Assembly: GCA_003435055.1 (NCBI GenBank)
Contig: QUMM01000017.1
Span: forward strand, 4,592 to 68,591
Source of the DNA: Lachnospiraceae bacterium OF09-6
GTDB taxonomy: Bacteria > Bacillota > Clostridia > Lachnospirales > Lachnospiraceae
Direction: 5' to 3'
DNA length: 64,000 bases
Part shown: positions 16,906 to 26,391 of the stretch, in pieces
Numbering within the stretch: position 1 is the stretch's first letter
How the letters are laid out: every line of letters begins with the position of its first letter
Program-made: the position numbers and the translations under genes
The notes under the pieces: model-generated
Database searches by the model: none
Seen by the model: only the letters and a program-made list of their open reading frames with translations
What the model was told of the DNA's origin: nothing

Positions 16906-17874
16906 TCAGATCTTGTCGTTACTTCCAAGAACGTTAACGATCTTATGAGCAACCATATCTTTTACAGCCTGACGAGCTGGTTTCAGATACTGACGTGGGT
17001 CAAAGTGATCTGGATGTTCTGCAAAGTATTTACGGATGTTACCTGTCATAGCAAGACGGATATCGGAGTCGATGTTGATCTTGCATACAGCCATTGTAGC
17101 AGCTTTTCTTAACTGTTCTTCTGGAATACCTACTGCATCCGGCATATTTCCGCCGTACTGATTTACCATCTTAACAAATTCCTGTGGTACAGAAGATGAT
17201 CCGTGAAGTACGATAGGGAATCCCGGCAGTCTCTTAGCACATTCTTCCAGAACGTCAAAACGAAGTGGAGGTGGAACAAGGATACCTTCCTCGTTACGTG
17301 TACACTGATCAGCTGTGAACTTGTAAGCACCGTGGCTTGTTCCGATTGCGATTGCAAGAGAGTCACATCCTGTCTTGTCAACGAATTCTTCCACTTCTTC
17401 TGGACGTGTATAGCTTTCATGACCAGCTTCTACAACGACTTCGTCTTCAATACCTGCCAGAGTACCAAGCTCTGCTTCTACAACAACACCATGAGCGTGT
17501 GCATATTCTACTACCTTTTTAGTCAGTTCGATATTTTCTTTAAAAGATTTGGAAGAAGCATCGATCATAACTGATGTAAATCCTCCATCAATACAGCTCT
17601 TGCAAAGTTCAAAGCTGTCACCGTGATCCAGGTGAAGAGCGATTGGGATCTCTGGGTTCTCAATAACTGCTGCTTCTACTAATTTTACAAGGTATGTATG
17701 GTTTGCATAAGCACGAGCTCCTTTGGAAACCTGAAGAATAACCGGACTCTTCAGTTCTCCTGCTGCTTCTGTGATACCCTGTACAATTTCCATGTTGTTA
17801 ACATTGAATGCTCCGATTGCATATCCACCATTGTATGCTTTTTTGAACATCTCGGTCGTAGTAACTAATGGCAT
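16906..17874 (-). CDS. fba: Class II fructose-1,6-bisphosphate aldolase
   Basis: This 322-residue enzyme of glycolysis cleaves fructose-1,6-bisphosphate to DHAP and glyceraldehyde-3-phosphate. Zinc-binding and catalytic motifs are clear: LHLDHGDSFE, VEAELGTLAG, AIAIGTSHGAY, VLHGSSSVP and KINIDSDIR. The start MPLVTTTEMFKKAYN at 17874 follows GGAGACAAAGATT and matches the family. An upstream extension of 58 codons in the same frame is rejected because it crosses the promoter. Confidence 0.96.
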   Translation of the reverse strand: MPLVTTTEMFKKAYNGGYAIGAFNVNNMEIVQGITEAAGELKSPVILQVSKGARAYANHTYLVKLVEAAVIENPEIPIALHLDHGDSFELCKSCIDGGFTSVMIDASSKSFKENIELTKKVVEYAHAHGVVVEAELGTLAGIEDEVVVEAGHESYTRPEEVEEFVDKTGCDSLAIAIGTSHGAYKFTADQCTRNEEGILVPPPLRFDVLEECAKRLPGFPIVLHGSSSVPQEFVKMVNQYGGNMPDAVGIPEEQLRKAATMAVCKINIDSDIRLAMTGNIRKYFAEHPDHFDPRQYLKPARQAVKDMVAHKIVNVLGSNDKI

Positions 17875-17944
17875 AATCTTTGTCTCCTTTTTTTGTATTT
17901 GACTGTATCCCATTGTATTTGTTTTGAAACAGTCCTCACCGTCT

Positions 17945-17972
17945 ATTATAAGATTTTTTCCAAAATTATCAA
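17945..17972 (-). promoter_or_regulatory. Promoter of fba
   Basis: TTGATA (17967-17972), 16-bp spacer, TATAAT (17945-17950), 70 bases upstream of the fba start. The rest of 17875-18252 holds the 142-bp palindromic element at 18086-18227 and no gene. Confidence 0.65.
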
Positions 17973-18085
17973 TAAGATTCTTTCTTTTTTTTGCAATTTC
18001 TTTTCCTTTTTTTCTATTGCACGTAAAACAGGACATTCTGCCTTGCATCTGCCTGCAAATAATGCTACACTTTTTCTTATATTTT

Positions 18086-18227
18086 GTAACTGTTCAGAGG
18101 CAAGCAAAATTTCAAAAAACAGGTATAAAATGCTTGCATTTTTAAAACTGTTTTTGAAATTTTATTTGGCGGATACGCCACACCGACGAAATGCGTAGCA
18201 TTTTGGAGGCTGGCTCTGAATAGTTAC
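18086..18227 (+). mobile_element. 142-bp MITE-like palindromic element, copy 1, with 8-bp target duplication
   Basis: The ends are GTAACTGTTCAGAG and CTCTGAATAGTTAC, a 14-bp terminal inverted repeat with one mismatch. The element is flanked by the exact 8-bp direct repeat TATATTTT (18078-18085 and 18228-18235). Inside are a long stem (AAAATTTCAAAAA / TTTTTGAAATTTT, 18106-18163 region) and short hairpins GGCGGATACGCC and AAATGCGTAGCATTT. It has no coding capacity. It sits in the gap between divergent fba and tmcAL. Confidence 0.85.
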
Positions 18228-18252
18228 TATATTTTAAAAATACGGAGGGTTT

Positions 18253-19538
18253 ATGAAAATAGCCGGCATTATTACTGAATATAATCCATTTCATAACGGC
18301 CACGCCTATCAGATCGAAAAAGTACGCCAGGAAACTGGTTCTGATTATGTGGTGATTGTCATGAGCGGTGATTTTGTGCAGCGGGGGGAACCGGCTGTAC
18401 TGGATAAATATGTGCGCGCACACATGGCTTTGGAAAATGGCGCTGATCTGGTGCTGGAACTTCCTGTGGCATTTGCCTGCGCCGGAGCCGAATATTTTGC
18501 CAGAGGCGGCGTCTCCATTTTGAACAGTCTTGGCTGTATCGACACTCTTTGTTTTGGCACTGAGCAGGAATGTCTTTCAGACTTTGAACAGGTTGCTTCT
18601 CTTCTGTCCCGGGAGCCTGTCGACTTTCAGCAGTTGCTTCTTTCTTATCTGAAAAAGGGAATGGGATATCCTGCTGCCCGTTCTGCTGCGCTTTCTGATT
18701 ATCTGCATACAGATGTTTCTTTTCTGCGTCTTCCGAATAATATTCTGGCGCTGGAATATCTGTGTGCTTTAAAAAGGTTTCAAAGCCCCATTGCACCACA
18801 TGCAATCCAAAGAGTGGGGTCTGGTTATCACAGTCCTGATCTGACCGGGCATTTTTCATCTGCTACTGCAATCCGGAACACACTTCTGCACAAATGCGCA
18901 CGTATTTCTGAAGATTCATCCGTTACCTGGCAGAAGATGCTGCATTGCAGGAATATATGCCTGCTTCCGCCTGGATTCTTCTTCAGGCTTATGCCAAAAA
19001 CTACGGTCCCATAGAGGCTGAAGATTTTGCTTCAATGATACAGTATCGACTGATGCTGGCTCGCACACCGGAAGAACTTCAGGATTATTTTGATATTGAT
19101 GCTTTTCTGGCAAACAGAATCTTTCAGAATCGCTTTTTGTTTCAAAATTTTGCTGATTTTACTGAACTGCTGACCTCCAGGAATCAGACCAGAGGTCATA
19201 TCCAGAGAGCACTGTTCCACCTGCTTCTGGATATTCAGGAGCCTGCTGCTCCTGCACTTTTTCTCCCTCAGTACACCAGGATTCTTGGTATGCGCCGAAA
19301 ATCTTCACAGATTTTAAGGATAGTCAAGTCACATTCTGACATCCCGGTTCTGACCAAGATGGCAGACGCCCCAAAAAATATCCTGGATTTTCCTTTTCAT
19401 GATGAAGAGAGAAAAAAAACTGCCATTTGCCAATTACAGCAAACGACACTTTCCTCTCACATTTATGAATCCGTACTTTCTCAAAAATACCACCAGCCAT
19501 TTCGGCATGAAAATACCCGTCAGATTGTGATCCTCTGA
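18253..19538 (+). CDS. tmcAL: tRNA(Met) cytidine acetate ligase (TmcAL), frame broken once
   Basis: The N-terminus has the nucleotidyltransferase signature MKIAGIITEYNPFHNGHAYQ (HxGH-like) and VVIVMSGDFVQRGEP. This is the TmcAL/DUF795 family, which forms N4-acetylcytidine at the wobble base of elongator tRNA-Met using acetate and ATP. The frame breaks at 18912-18918; adding one base gives continuity (ISED, then IRYLAEDAALQEYMP) to a stop at 19538, for 428 residues, the normal size. RBS is CGGAGGGTTT. The break matches the single-base losses elsewhere in the window. Confidence 0.9.
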
Positions 19539-19559
19539 TCTGGTCTGACGGGTTTTTTT
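19516..19559 (+). terminator. Terminator of tmcAL
   Basis: CCCGTCAGA/TCTGACGGG stem followed by seven T residues. It overlaps the last codons of tmcAL and ends just before the convergent UPF0210 gene. Confidence 0.85.
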
Positions 19560-19566
19560 CATTTTC

Positions 19567-20937
19567 TTAGTTCTTAAAACTGTGAATTGGTGCCGGAATT
19601 CTTCCGCCTCTGTTTACAAAATCTGCACAGGAGAACTGATTTACCGGCATGATCGGTGCATAGCCAAGCAAGCCGCCAAACTGTACAATTTCGCCTACCC
19701 CTTTTCCGATTACCGGAATTACTCTGACTGCTGTAGTCTTCTGATTTACCATACCAATCGCCATCTCATCAGCAATGATACCGGAAATCGTAGTGGCCGG
19801 TGTATCTCCAGGAATGGCGATCATATCCAGACCTACAGAGCAGACGCAGGTCATAGCTTCCAGCTTCTCAATGCTCAAAGCTCCTGCCTGTACTGCATCG
19901 ATCATTCCCTGATCTTCACTGACCGGAATAAAGGCACCACTCAAGCCTCCTACATAAGAAGAAGCCATTACGCCGCCCTTCTTTACCTGATCATTTAACA
20001 ATGCCAGTGCAGCTGTCGTACCTGGTGCTCCTGCATACTCCAGACCAATTTCGCAAAGGATATCTGCCACACTGTCTCCAATAGCAGGCGTCGGTGCAAG
20101 AGACAGGTCAATGATACCAAACGGAATATTCATCCTTCTGGATGCTTCCTGCGCTACCAGCTGTCCTACACGGGTTACTTTAAACGCAGTCTTTTTAATC
20201 GTCTCGCACAGTACCTCAAAGTTCTCGCCTCTTACTTTTTCCAGAGCACGTTTTACTACACCAGGACCGCTGACACCTACATTGATCACCGCATCACCTT
20301 CGGTAACACCATGGAATGCTCCAGCCATGAATGGGTTGTCGTCCGGAGCATTGCAAAATACCACAAGCTTCGCGCATCCAAGAGAGTCATTCTCTTTTGT
20401 CAGTTCCGCTGTTTCCAGAATCATATCCCCAAGAATTCGAACTGCATCCATGTCAATACCAGTCTTAGTAGAACCCACATTTACAGAACTGCATACCCGT
20501 TCAGTTTCTGCCAGCGCCTGTGGAATCGAACGGATCAGATTTTCATCGCTTCTGGTCATGCCTTTGCTGACTAATGCAGAATACCCGCCAATAAAGTTCA
20601 CGCCCACTTTTTTTGCAGCACGATCCAGCGTTCTGGCAATGGTCACATAATCTTCCGGCGTTTTACATGCACTGGCTCCCACCAAAGCAATCGGCGTCAC
20701 AGAAATTCTCTTATTTACAATCGGAATACCATATTCATTCTCAATATCCTGGCCAGTTGCTACCAGATTCTCTGCCAGTGTGGTAATCTTCCTGTAAATA
20801 TTGTCATTTAATTTTTCCAGATCTGTGTCAATGCAGTCCAGAAGACTGATACCAAGGGTAATGGTACGGACATCCAGGTTCTCTTCAGATATCATTTTAT
20901 TGGTCTCATTGACCTCAAATATATTAATCATAATCAT
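19567..20937 (-). CDS. PFL-like glycyl-radical-fold protein (UPF0210/DUF711)
   Basis: This 456-residue protein belongs to the UPF0210 family, structurally related to pyruvate formate-lyase but lacking a glycyl-radical motif. Recognisable segments are [43 protein letters not shown] and [19 protein letters not shown]. The biochemical function is unknown. It follows an ACT-domain gene by nine bases, the conserved UPF0237-UPF0210 pair of Firmicutes. An in-frame ATG two codons downstream (20931) is an equally plausible start. Confidence 0.9.
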   Translation of the reverse strand: MIMINIFEVNETNKMISEENLDVRTITLGISLLDCIDTDLEKLNDNIYRKITTLAENLVATGQDIENEYGIPIVNKRISVTPIALVGASACKTPEDYVTIARTLDRAAKKVGVNFIGGYSALVSKGMTRSDENLIRSIPQALAETERVCSSVNVGSTKTGIDMDAVRILGDMILETAELTKENDSLGCAKLVVFCNAPDDNPFMAGAFHGVTEGDAVINVGVSGPGVVKRALEKVRGENFEVLCETIKKTAFKVTRVGQLVAQEASRRMNIPFGIIDLSLAPTPAIGDSVADILCEIGLEYAGAPGTTAALALLNDQVKKGGVMASSYVGGLSGAFIPVSEDQGMIDAVQAGALSIEKLEAMTCVCSVGLDMIAIPGDTPATTISGIIADEMAIGMVNQKTTAVRVIPVIGKGVGEIVQFGGLLGYAPIMPVNQFSCADFVNRGGRIPAPIHSFKN

Positions 20938-20946
20938 CTACCCCGC

Positions 20947-21219
20947 TTAAATTCTGTGCATTTTATTGAAGATCTCTTCATGCTGGCACATAATAACCAC
21001 ACCAATCTCTTCTCCCAGAGCTTTCAGATCGCCTGCAAGAGCTGCAATATCTTTTTCTGAAGCGGTTGCATCTGTTACCATCATCATGTTAAAAAAACCA
21101 TCTACAATGGTCTGTGAAATATCCAGAATATTCACGTTGTTCTCTGCCAGATAAGTACATACCCTGGCGATAATACCTACGGTATCTTTTCCTACTACTG
21201 TGATGATTGTCTTCTTCAT
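20947..21219 (-). CDS. ACT-domain protein (UPF0237)
   Basis: This 90-residue single ACT domain starts MKKTIITVVGKDTVGIIARV and then VCTYLAENNVNILDISQTI, the beta-alpha-beta core of small-molecule-sensing ACT folds. It is the partner of the adjacent UPF0210 gene and probably a regulatory subunit or ligand sensor; the ligand is unknown. Confidence 0.9.
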   Translation of the reverse strand: MKKTIITVVGKDTVGIIARVCTYLAENNVNILDISQTIVDGFFNMMMVTDATASEKDIAALAGDLKALGEEIGVVIMCQHEEIFNKMHRI

Positions 21220-21237
21220 AATGTCCTCCTCTTTTCT

Positions 21238-22034
21238 CTATACTGTCACCAGCTGTGAAACTTCGCTGCGTTCTGCGACACGGATCTGAAAATCCGATGC
21301 CTTATAAGGGTTCTCACCCATTGTGACCTCCATACAAACTGTCTCATAAGCAAGCGCATCATAATTGTTTTCCTTGCTCAGATGCCCGAGAAATATATGT
21401 TTCAGATTGTCATGCAATACCCGGCACAAAAGTCTTCCTGCATTCTCATTGGAAAGGTGTCCGTGTGTGCCGAGAATCCGTTGCTTTAAATAATAAGGAT
21501 ACGGGCCTGCCTGTAACATACGAATGTCATGATTGGCTTCCAGAAGCACTGCATCCAGATCTTTCATATTCTCAATAATGTAATCACTGAATACTCCCAG
21601 ATCCGTTACCACTGCAACAGAAGTCTCTTCGTGACTGATGCGGTAAGCAGATGGCTGGGCTGCATCATGGGGAATCTCAAAGGGATGCACTGTCACATCT
21701 CCTACCTGAAAATCCTCATCTACGTGAATTTCCCGATACAGTCCTGCATCAATCGTGCCTAGCTGCTGCAATTAGCTATGGCATTCAATGTTCCCTTCGT
21801 GCCATATATAGGAATCCCATATCTTCTGGAAAGAACACCCAGACCCTTTATGTGGTCAGAATGCTCATGGGTAACCAGAATCCCATCTATATCTGTTGCG
21901 GCCCGGTCAATGCTCTTCAGCCCCTTTTCAATCTGTCTGGCGCTGACCCCTGCATCTACCAGAAGTGCGGTATGATCTGTACCGGTATAGGTACAGTTTC
22001 CGCTGCTGCCGCTTGCTATACTACAAAAATCCAT
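21238..22034 (-). CDS. YycJ/WalJ-like metallo-beta-lactamase-fold hydrolase, frame broken once
   Basis: The N-terminal frame has MDFCSIASGSSGNC and the metal motif THEHSDHIKGL (HxHxDH). The second frame carries IPHDAAQPSAYRI, VVTDLGVFSDYI, ANHDIRML, LGTHGHLSNENAG and LGHLSKENN. They join with one added base at about 21763-21778, giving 265 residues, typical for YycJ/VicX-type proteins. The ATG overlaps the 3' end of coaE by 14 bases. In Bacillus the orthologue sits with the walRK locus and is a DNA 5'-3' exonuclease; here it is grouped with polA and coaE instead. Confidence 0.85.
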
Positions 22035-22635
22035 GTGTCATTAACCCTCTATCTATTTGCTTATATGTATTTTCTACATTATCACTGCTGTTGTCAATCA
22101 TAAATTGACAGAATCTGCGGAATTCTTCATCACTTTTCTGATTCTTCAGAACTGCTCTTGTCTTCTCCGGTGTATAGCCTCTGGATCTCTGAAGGCGCCT
22201 GATCCTTGTTTCCTCCTCCACATACACATACCAGATCTCGTCACAGATCTCATCATAATGATCTTCCAGAAGCAGTGCAGCCTCCAGCACCACAAAAGGC
22301 ACTTTTCCACTTTCCCGTTCTTTCCGAATCTCTTTTCGAATATAGGCTTTTACCGCCGGATGCACCATATGATTCAGTGCTTCTACTTCCTGACGGTCTG
22401 CAAAAACAATCCTGGACAAAACCGGCCTGTCAATACTTCCATCCTCTTTCAGAATCTTTTTTCCAAATCGGTCAACGATCTGTTCATAGCAGGATGTCCC
22501 AGGCTGCATACAAAGATGTGCTGCTTTATCCAGTTCGATCACTCTGGCTCCATATTGCTGTGCGAGATAAGACAGGATGGTACTCTTTCCGGCACCAACC
22601 CCGCCTGTAATTCCTAATATCTTAATGTGCTTCAT
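22021..22635 (-). CDS. coaE: Dephospho-CoA kinase
   Basis: This 204-residue enzyme catalyses the last step of CoA synthesis, phosphorylation of the 3'-hydroxyl of dephospho-CoA. A P-loop GITGGVGAGKST lies at the N-terminus, with the kinase core IELDKAAH and FVVLEAALLLED. The start at 22635 (MKHIKILG) overlaps the polA stop by 14 bases, and the upstream GGAAG acts as RBS. The linkage polA-coaE is common in Firmicutes. Confidence 0.93.
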   Translation of the reverse strand: MKHIKILGITGGVGAGKSTILSYLAQQYGARVIELDKAAHLCMQPGTSCYEQIVDRFGKKILKEDGSIDRPVLSRIVFADRQEVEALNHMVHPAVKAYIRKEIRKERESGKVPFVVLEAALLLEDHYDEICDEIWYVYVEEETRIRRLQRSRGYTPEKTRAVLKNQKSDEEFRRFCQFMIDNSSDNVENTYKQIDRGLMTHGFL

Positions 22636-25258
22636 ACCAGTCACTTCCACTCTGTATATCAATCTCCATAGATACGGCAAAATCGGTTACTCCCAGCATC
22701 TCCTGATGCAGAATTTCACGCACTCTTGCTTCTTCTTCCTTTGGCGCTTCAATGAGAAGTTCATCATGTACCTGCAACACCAGACGTGCCTGCAGCTGTT
22801 CTTCCCGAAGTCGCTGATCTACCCGAATCATAGCCAGCTTAATGATGTCTGCTGCAGTTCCCTGAATCGGTGAATTCATGGCAATTCGTTCTCCAAAAGA
22901 ACGCTGCATGAAATTACTGGATGCCAGTTCCGGTACCGTCTTCTTCGGTGATAATACGTGGCAATATAACCCTTTTCTTTTGCATCTGCCACTGCCCTGT
23001 CCAGGAATTCCTTAATCTTCGGATAGCTTGCAAAATAACTGTCAATGTACTCCGATGCCTCTTTCCTGGAAATTTTCAGGTCCTGACTCAGCCAAAGGCG
23101 CTGATTCCATAAACAATGCCAAAATTTACTGCCTTGGCATTTCTTCTCTGAAGTGGCGTCACCTGATCCAGTGGAGTATGGAATACCTGCGAAGCTGTCA
23201 GCGTATGAATATCAATTCCATTCTGGAATGCATGGATCAACGCTTCGTCTCCTGATAATGCTGCCAGAACGCGCAGTTCGATCTGGGAATAATCTGCATC
23301 AATAAAGATCCAATTCTCTTTTGGCAAAAATACCTTTCGAAACAGTCGCCCCATTTCGGTGCGGATCGGAATGTTCTGCAGATTCGGATCTGTGCTGCTG
23401 ATTCTCCCTGTGGCCGTCACCGTCTGATGGAATGTTCCATGAATTCTTCCATCTTCACCAATAAAAGACGCCAATCCATCCGCATAGGTTGACTTCAGTT
23501 TTGCCACCTGCCGATAATCCAATACTTTTTGAATAATTGGATACTCCGGTGCCAGGTTCTCCAAAATATCCGCAGCCGTAGAATACCCGCTCTTTGTTTT
23601 TTTGCTTCCAGGAATCTGCAGTTTTTCAAAAAGAATCAAGCCAAGCTGCTTCGGAGAATTAATATTAAACTCTTCCCCTGCATCAGTGTAAATTTCCTGT
23701 TCCAGCTGATGGATTTTCTCTGACAGTTCTCCGGCGTATTCTTTCAAAATACCCGCATCAGCCGGATACCTGCTTTTTCCATAGCGGATAACGCATATAC
23801 CAGAGGCATTTCCATTTCTTCAAAAAGAGAGGCCATCTCTTCTGCTTTTAATTTTTCCAGCATAACCGGCATTGCATGCAAAGCCGTATAACTCTGATAG
23901 CAGCCGACAGCGGACAGGATCTTATCCTCCTCATCCAGATCTTTTAGCTTACTCTTTCCCAGCAATTCTGTTTTTCCAGGAAGCATGGTTGCCAGATAAT
24001 CCTTCGCCATATCCTCATAAGGATATTCTCCTTTTAACGGATTCAGAAGATATGCTGCAATTGCTGCATCCTGAATCTTTTTGCGAACAGATTCTGCCGG
24101 TTTCCAGAAATGCATCTGTTCTTTTAACTGAATGGTCACCGCCTGTTCTGCCGTCTGCAACAATTCATCCAGTGCCGAAGTCAGATAGCCCTCTGTCAAA
24201 AAGCCCTGCTTGCAGAAGAAAAATGTATCATTTGCTCCACTGACTGCCATTCCGCGAAATGCTTTTTGTTCGTCAGAAAGCAAAAAGAAACCGATTTGCT
24301 TTTCTTCTTTTAGCTGTCCCAGCCACTCTCCTGCCTGTTGCAGATCTGATGTTACATGGAAGCTCTCCGCCACCTGATTCTGCTCACTTTGATCAATCTC
24401 AAATCTGGAAAGCATATTCTTGAATTCCAGTCTTTTGCAAAGTTCAAACGCTTCTTTTGTATACAGATCTGTCATACGAGCCTGCTCCATATCCAGTTCA
24501 AAGGGACTGTGAATATTGATCGTTGCCAGTTCCTTGCTCATCTGCGCCATATCATAATGGTCTCTCAGAGATTCCCTGGCTTTATTCGGCTTAATCTCTT
24601 CCACATGCGCGTAAGCATTCTCAATGCATCCATATTCCACGATCAGCTTTGTTGCTGTTTTTTCTCCCACCCCAGGGATACCCGGAATATTATCAGAAGA
24701 ATCTCCCATCAGTGCTTTTAATTCTATGATCTGGATCGGTGTCACCTGGTACTTTTCCATCACATCTTCCGTGCGATAATTCTCGATCTCGGTACCACCC
24801 TTTTTCGTCTTCGGAATCCGGATCATAATATGATCGGCAGCCAGCTGCAGCAGATCTCGGTCTCCTGATACCACAACTGCCTCCAGGCCATCTGCTTCTG
24901 CTTTCTTAGCCACTGTTCCCAGCAGATCATCTGCTTCATATCCCTCCAGCATCATCAATGGCACTTTCATGGCCGTGAGCATCTCTTTGATCACCGGCAC
25001 CTGCTGACGCAGCTCCTCCTGCATCGGTTTTCTGGTTCCCTTATACTGCTCATACATTTTGTGACGGAATGTCGGTGCCTTCAGGTCGAATGCTACTGCA
25101 AAATAATCTGGCTTTTCCTCATCCAGAATCTTGAACATAATATTCAAAAAACCATATACGGCATTGGTATGCAATCCCTCTGAATTAGTCAGATCCGGCA
25201 CACCATAATAAGCCCTGTTCAATATACTATGTCCATCGATTAACACAATTTTTTCCAT
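22622..25258 (-). CDS. polA: DNA polymerase I, frame broken three times
   Basis: It contains a 5'-3' exonuclease domain (MEKIVLIDGHSILNRAYYG; EADDLLGTVAKKA; VSGDRDLLQL; IPGVGEKTA), a degenerate 3'-5' exonuclease domain in the middle, and a family A polymerase domain (FIDADYSQIELRVLA; RRNAKAVNFGIVYGISAFG; MNSPIQGTAADIIK; VHDELLIEA). Adding one base each at about 23761-23764 (CCGG run), 23089-23093 (GGC|CTGAGTC) and 22935-22939 (C|CG before GTACCGGAACTG) restores a single 879-residue protein of normal length. Three independent breaks in an otherwise conserved gene argue for assembly error. Start at 25258 is the family-conserved MEKIV. Confidence 0.93.
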
Positions 25259-25292
25259 ATTTTCTGTTATACTCCTGTTCTTACTTGGATCC

Positions 25293-25826
25293 TTAATCCG
25301 GTATCGGTCCCGGCTCCACATTCATCTCCGTCTCCGGCACCGTCACAATAATCTGCCGCTTATGATTCGTCTCCGGTTCCAGTTCTTCTGTCGATTGTAG
25401 CTGTAACAGAGGCATTCTGCCAGACTCTGTCTGCGACTGTTCTTCCTCCGGTGTAATCCACTGATAAACCAGTGTGTTGGGAAGTCCTCCATGAAGCAAT
25501 GCATCCACTCCCACAAATGCTGCAATTCCAAGCACCATTCCTACAATCACATAAAAAAACTTTTTCAAAAAACGGACAGATTCATTCTTCTGTAGATGCA
25601 TCTGCATCTTTTCCATATCTTTTTTCAAAATCTCCTGCATATCAAAAGACTCTGTATCATCGGAATCCAGCTTCTGCAGCGCATAGTAAATTGTAAAATA
25701 TACCTCTAATTCCTCGCTACAGGACTTACAATGCTGTACATGATCCAGAAAAGCTTCCAGTTCCGCATCCGACAGCTTCCGTTCGATATAAGGCATAATC
25801 TTCTGCTGTACTGTTCTGCAATCCAT
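25293..25826 (-). CDS. Zinc-finger (zf-HC2) single-span membrane protein, anti-sigma-like
   Basis: This 177-residue protein begins with the HC2 zinc-finger pattern CRTVQQKIMPYIERKL, then HVQHCKSCSEEL (H-x3-C-x2-C, with an upstream Cys). A membrane helix spans about residues 88-106, and the extracytoplasmic tail is rich in Glu and Thr. Such architecture is typical of ECF anti-sigma factors, but no sigma gene adjoins it; polA lies 34 bases downstream. Its partner, if any, is elsewhere. Confidence 0.75.
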   Translation of the reverse strand: MDCRTVQQKIMPYIERKLSDAELEAFLDHVQHCKSCSEELEVYFTIYYALQKLDSDDTESFDMQEILKKDMEKMQMHLQKNESVRFLKKFFYVIVGMVLGIAAFVGVDALLHGGLPNTLVYQWITPEEEQSQTESGRMPLLQLQSTEELEPETNHKRQIIVTVPETEMNVEPGPIPD

Positions 25827-25861
25827 TCTTTTAAACCTCTGTCTGTAAACTGTTTTATGAT

Positions 25862-25894
25862 AAAAAAATCCATCATCGCTTAAACGACCATGGA
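25862..25894 (-). terminator. Hairpin with T tract between promoter and zf-HC2 gene (possible attenuator)
   Basis: Imperfect 10-bp stem TCCATGGTCG/CGATGATGGA followed by seven T residues on the minus strand. It lies between the promoter at 25911-25939 and the start at 25826. Confidence 0.5.
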
Positions 25895-25910
25895 CTTTTT
25901 CAATATCTCA

Positions 25911-25939
25911 ATCATATCCTATTCTATTCCAAATTTCAA
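25911..25939 (-). promoter_or_regulatory. Promoter upstream of the zf-HC2 gene
   Basis: TTGAAA (25934-25939), 17-bp spacer, TATGAT (25911-25916). The remaining stretch 25940-26100 shows only an inverted repeat GTCTGG/CCAGAC and no convincing gene. Confidence 0.55.
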
Positions 25940-26100
25940 TGTCAAAATTTCGCTGTCTGGTCTTCTTTCAATAACGATATATCTTTCTCCAGACTTCTGT
26001 TTTACTGCCTGCGCTTTTTAATAGTATACCATTTTCATTTATTTTTTCTATCTGGTTTACGGGCAAATTGTTTCGTGTTTCATTTTAAAAGAAAAATCAC

Positions 26101-26129
26101 TTGCAAATGTCATCCAGATATGTTAATAT
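26101..26129 (+). promoter_or_regulatory. Promoter of tRNA-Leu
   Basis: TTGCAA, 17-bp spacer, TAATAT, 22 bases upstream of the tRNA 5' end. Confidence 0.6.
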
Positions 26130-26151
26130 AATTTTCGGTCACAGACCTCAG

Positions 26152-26234
26152 GCCGGCGTGTCGGAATGGCAGACGAGGCAGACTCAAAATCTGTTGTGGG
26201 CAACCACGTGCGGGTTCAAGTCCCGCTGCCGGCA
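26152..26234 (+). tRNA. tRNA-Leu (anticodon CAA)
   Basis: An 83-nt class II tRNA. Acceptor GCCGGCG pairs with TGCCGGC (last pair G-U). The anticodon stem GCAGA/TCTGT encloses loop CTCAAAA, so the anticodon is CAA and reads UUG. A long variable arm (TGTGGGCAACCACG) and T-loop GGTTCAAGTCC are present. The 3' CCA is not encoded. Confidence 0.95.
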
Positions 26235-26257
26235 GTTAAAAATGATTCTGACAGTAG

Positions 26258-26289
26258 AAGATACATCAATATTTGATGTGTCTTTTTTT
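26258..26289 (+). terminator. Terminator after tRNA-Leu
   Basis: AAGATACATCAA-TAT-TTGATGTGTCTT followed by a run of T residues, 23 bases past the tRNA. Confidence 0.8.
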
Positions 26290-26308
26290 ATAAATTTTAA
26301 CCATGACA

Positions 26309-26346
26309 AAGGAACCAGACAACAGCTATACTGTCGTCTGGTTCCT
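26309..26346 (-). terminator. Hairpin downstream of the URO-D family gene
   Basis: Long inverted repeat AAGGAACCAGAC-ACAG / CTGT-GTCTGGTTCCTT, 45 bases past the stop at 26392. The T tract is weak on either strand. Confidence 0.6.
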
Positions 26347-26391
26347 TGCCAAAACTGCTATATTTTATTAATAAGGAGAGAATAAACCGTA

